A stretch of DNA of 16,400 bases, taken from assembly GCA_966250375.1 (NCBI GenBank), contig CBINHE010000094.1, positions 1 to 16,400 of the forward strand. Reading direction: 5' to 3'. The notes beneath the pieces were generated by a model. That model searched no databases and was not told the origin of the DNA. It worked only from the letters and a program-made list of their open reading frames with translations. The position numbers and the translations under genes were made by a program. Origin of the DNA: CAMLDH01 sp966250375 (lineage in GTDB: Bacteria > Pseudomonadota > Gammaproteobacteria > Burkholderiales > Burkholderiaceae_D). This document shows, piece by piece, positions 13,739 to 16,400 of this stretch (position 1 is its first letter; every line of letters starts with the position of its first letter).

Positions 13739-14815
13739 TCAATGCGCGGCCCGGGTCATCGCCGCAATCTCATGCTGGATGCCGAAGAACCCCGTCACCA
13801 GCCACCCGATGACGATTGCCAGCAGCACAATCGACAATCCATTCAACACCTTCATGTGCATCGAGATGGTTTCCACCCCTTCCTCCATCCATTCGTCCGC
13901 CATCACCCGCAGCGCATCGGCAAAGCCCCGGTATTCCGCATACACGCACAGATCGTCGATGATCTCCTTCGACGGAAACCCATACCCCGCATTGCGCAGC
14001 GCCTCGCCGCAATTGAGCCCCGACTTGACCCCCAGCAGCGCCCCGTCGATGCGCTCGCGCAGCCACGGCTGCGCATCGTCCGACAGCCGGATCAGCGATT
14101 TCTCCACCGTCACCCCCGCCACCTGCAGCGCCGAAAACGCCATCAGGAAACTGCTGCCCGCGATGAGCCGGTAGATCGAATACGGCACGAAATTGTCGAA
14201 TAGCACGCGCACGTTGCCGCACCAGCGCGGCATCGACACCACGATCGCAATCAACACCGCCACCAGCGCCGCCACGATGACCACCATCCAGCTCTGCACC
14301 AGCTGCGACATGATGTACAGCGACTTGGCCGCCCCCTGCCACTTGGCCGGATCGGTCACCAGCGCGAACTGCGGAATGACGCGCGTGCCGAAGATGTACA
14401 TGTACAGCAGAATGAGCGCCATGACCGCGATCGGATAACTCACCCCGCCCAGGATCACGCTCTTGATCTTCTTGCCCGACTGCACCACCTCGACCACCGC
14501 CGACAACGTCGCCGGCAGGCACCCGGCCCGCTCGCCGGCCATGATGATCATCTGCTCCGTCTTCGGCACCCAGCCCGCCAGCGCCTCCGACAGCAGCCCG
14601 CCGTTTTGCACCATGCGCCGGCAATCGTCGAGCACCAGCGCCATCGGCTCGGACGGCCGGCGCCCCTGATCGGACGCGCGTTCATGCAACTCCTCCAGGA
14701 TCTTGAGCAGCGGCAAGCCATTCGACAGCATCTTGTCGATCTTGCGGTACAGGTGAATGCGCGCCGTATCGTTGAGCTGCAGCTTGGCCCACCAGCGCAC
14801 CAGGTCAACCTGCAT
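13739..14815 (-). CDS. pilR: PilR-type GspF-family inner-membrane platform protein
   Basis: This 358-aa polytopic protein forms the pilus assembly platform that couples the ATPase to pilin extraction. It has two cytoplasmic GspF-like domains: about 20-115 (IDKMLSNGLPLLKILEELHE, and MAGERAGCLPATLS, the GE-x-G-x-L signature) and about 215-320 (SALQVAGVTVEKSLIRLSDD, CGEALRNAGYGFP). Transmembrane helices lie at about 120-145 (YPIAVMALILLYMYIFGTRV), about 172-196 (SWMVVIVAALVAVLIAIVVS) and at the C-terminus (LSIVLLAIVIGWLVTGFFGI). Its ATG overlaps the last 11 nt of pilQ (ATGCAGGTTGA), so the two are translationally coupled, as expected for an ATPase/platform pair. The name follows the R64 scheme; it is not the PilR response regulator of Pseudomonas. 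Confidence 0.9.
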   Translation of the reverse strand: MQVDLVRWWAKLQLNDTARIHLYRKIDKMLSNGLPLLKILEELHERASDQGRRPSEPMALVLDDCRRMVQNGGLLSEALAGWVPKTEQMIIMAGERAGCLPATLSAVVEVVQSGKKIKSVILGGVSYPIAVMALILLYMYIFGTRVIPQFALVTDPAKWQGAAKSLYIMSQLVQSWMVVIVAALVAVLIAIVVSMPRWCGNVRVLFDNFVPYSIYRLIAGSSFLMAFSALQVAGVTVEKSLIRLSDDAQPWLRERIDGALLGVKSGLNCGEALRNAGYGFPSKEIIDDLCVYAEYRGFADALRVMADEWMEEGVETISMHMKVLNGLSIVLLAIVIGWLVTGFFGIQHEIAAMTRAAH

Positions 14816-16379
14816 TGGCCACCTCCATGACTTTCAAGTGCCGCCCGGGATTGACCGTCCCCAGATCCAGATGGCCCACCACCTTCTCGGCCATGCGCGG
14901 ATCGATCACCCCGGCGAGAATCTTCTCGATCGCATCGTCCAGGATGGTTTCGCCGCCCAGCTCCTGCAGCCAGTACTGGATCGCCTTCTGCTTTTCCCCG
15001 GCGCGCACGAACTTGAAGAAGCGCGCATCCGGCAGAATGATCTCGGCCACGACCGTCCTGCCCGACGTGCCCTGCTGGCGGCAGTGCGCGCAACCCGGAC
15101 CGACGATGCACACCCCGTCCAGGTTGTTGAGCAGCGCCCGGCGCATGCGCGCGAGCACCGGCGCCGGCATTTCCTGCTGATGATCGGCCAGCTTTTTCTT
15201 GCAATGCGGGCACAGCGCCTTGACCAGGCGCTGGCTGATCAAGCCCGTGATGATGGTCGAATCGGTGATCAGACTGAGCGGCGAGCCCAGATCCTCCAGC
15301 CGGTCGATGATCGCCAGCGCGCTGTTGGCATGGATCGTCGTCCACACCTGGTGCCCCGTCATCGACGCGCGGATCGCATTCTGCGCCGAGGCGCCGTCCC
15401 GGATCTCGCCGATCATGATGGTGTCGGGGTCCAGCCGCATCGCATTGGAAATCGCCGCCGAAAAAAGCCGCGTGCGCTCTTCCTCGGTGGGCGCATTGGT
15501 CACGCACGTCTGCACCGCGCCCGGAATCGGATACTCCACCGGATCCTCCACGGTGAGCACATGGAGCTTTTCTTCCGACTCGAGGATTTCGCCGGCCAGC
15601 ACGCGCTGCAAGGTCGTCGATTTGCCGGAACCGGTCGGTCCGCTGATGATGTTCATGCCGATCGGCTGCTCCTTCAAGTGCTGCAGCATGGCCGCATGCG
15701 CGGCGCTGAAGCCGAGCGGGCACAGGTCGGTGTCGTCGCCCACGTCGCTGTAGAGCAGGCGCATGACCATGATGTTGCCTTCATTGGTCGGCGCCGTCGC
15801 GATGCGCACCCCGTACAGCTCCTGCGGCAGCTTGTCGCGGTCCGAAATGCTCGCATCCTGCCGCTCGGTCGGCTTGTAGGAACTGTCCGACACCGACGTC
15901 ATCGCGCCGTACAGGGTCGCCAGCAGGCGTTCCCCGTATTCGCGGGTTTGCCCGCCCACCCGCACCAGGTCGTTCATGACCCGAAAGTAAATGACGGTGG
16001 CGTTTTTCTTGACGCGGATATGAATGTCGGACGCCCGCGCGCGGCACGCCTTGCTCAGCAACTCCTTCGCGGTGACCTGCATCATCGAGTGTTCCTGGCG
16101 TCGCCCGGTGGCGTCAAACGCGCCGCCCTGATACACCCGGTGAATCATGTCGATGCTCGCCGTCACCACCTGATACGGATGGCGCAGCTTTTCCAGGCGA
16201 GCCCGGTAGGACAGCACGTGCGGATTCAATTCCTCGCCCTGCGCGATCAACAGCCGTCCGTCCGAGAGCAGGCACAGCAGCTTCGTTTCTTCCGAACTGC
16301 CCTCGAACGCGCCGCTGCGGCTCAACACCGTCGCCTTGGAGAAATCGCCGCCCGCTTGCGGGCCTGGTTCGCCGCGCAT
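14805..16379 (-). CDS. pilQ: PilQ-type type IVb pilus assembly ATPase (GspE/PulE family)
   Basis: This 524-aa cytoplasmic secretion ATPase powers pilus extension. Motifs from the chosen start: Walker A GPTGSGKST (about 247-255), Asp box VEDPVEY (about 277-283), Walker B TIMIGEIRD (about 320-328), His box TTIHANS (about 347-353), and a zinc-type tetracysteine pair CPHC (about 390) and CAHC (about 430). The N-terminal domain includes ASDIHIRVKKNATVIYFRV, as in GspE N2 domains. Start: ATG 16379 has AAGGA 7 nt upstream. A TTG two codons earlier and the frame beyond it stay open to the window edge, so a longer protein or overlap with an upstream pil gene cannot be excluded. R64 naming; this is unrelated to the PilQ secretin. 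Confidence 0.9.
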   Translation of the reverse strand: MRGEPGPQAGGDFSKATVLSRSGAFEGSSEETKLLCLLSDGRLLIAQGEELNPHVLSYRARLEKLRHPYQVVTASIDMIHRVYQGGAFDATGRRQEHSMMQVTAKELLSKACRARASDIHIRVKKNATVIYFRVMNDLVRVGGQTREYGERLLATLYGAMTSVSDSSYKPTERQDASISDRDKLPQELYGVRIATAPTNEGNIMVMRLLYSDVGDDTDLCPLGFSAAHAAMLQHLKEQPIGMNIISGPTGSGKSTTLQRVLAGEILESEEKLHVLTVEDPVEYPIPGAVQTCVTNAPTEEERTRLFSAAISNAMRLDPDTIMIGEIRDGASAQNAIRASMTGHQVWTTIHANSALAIIDRLEDLGSPLSLITDSTIITGLISQRLVKALCPHCKKKLADHQQEMPAPVLARMRRALLNNLDGVCIVGPGCAHCRQQGTSGRTVVAEIILPDARFFKFVRAGEKQKAIQYWLQELGGETILDDAIEKILAGVIDPRMAEKVVGHLDLGTVNPGRHLKVMEVANAG

Positions 16380-16400
16380 CTTCAATTCCTTCTCGGCAGC

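Noticed and set aside
14548..15723. A 391-codon minus-strand frame overlapping pilQ and pilR
   Set aside because: It is low-complexity Arg/Gly/Ala-rich, in another frame of two clearly recognised pilus genes.

Overview
The window looks like chromosomal DNA from a betaproteobacterium, most likely Burkholderiales. This is inferred from the moderately high GC content, the style of the proteins (a chemoreceptor with a C-terminal NWEQF tail, a PaaI thioesterase once paired with MarR, Burkholderiales-type porins) and the intergenic palindromic repeats. Genus cannot be fixed from sequence alone.

Layout. 1-850: a hairpin-rich leader, a PaaI-type hotdog thioesterase, and the 26-codon stub of a MarR regulator whose start overlaps the thioesterase stop. 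970-2079: an AraC regulator with an arabinose-binding-type N-terminal domain. 2175-3863 (minus): a methyl-accepting chemotaxis protein ending in a CheR/CheB tether. 3937-4155: a MITE-like element with 28-bp terminal inverted repeats and nested palindromes. 4280-5819 (minus): an operon of an outer-membrane porin followed by a small PstS-like periplasmic binding protein. 5911-6478: a decayed, frameshifted, 3'-truncated IS4-family transposase with a 23-bp perfect inverted repeat at its 5' side. 6496-7590 (minus): a GGDEF diguanylate cyclase. 7657-7776: six back-to-back palindromes. 7897-8748 (minus): a MOSC-domain protein. 8749-10100 is gene-poor, with one weak candidate gene. 10101-11107 is visibly AT-rich and holds an unrecognised gene that reads in two overlapping frames, probably one gene split by a one-base lesion.

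11104-16400 (minus) is the 3' part of a type IVb (R64/PilV-type thin pilus) operon: pilQ ATPase, pilR inner-membrane platform, pilS major pilin, pilV minor pilin/tip adhesin, and a pilT-like lytic transglycosylase. The ATPase powers assembly on the GspF-type platform. PilS forms the fibre, PilV probably caps it, and the transglycosylase opens the peptidoglycan. No prepilin peptidase (pilU) or shufflon recombinase (rci) is in the window.

The most notable feature is the PilV C-terminus: 21 consecutive six-residue units (18-bp DNA repeats) with the V-x-I-G-x-N pattern of a hexapeptide beta-solenoid, where the R64 family carries shufflon-switched tips. The 2-6.5 kb segment shows signs of rearrangement: an exact 18-bp direct repeat at both ends, a MITE-like element and an IS relic between them, and a decapitated MarR gene just outside it.
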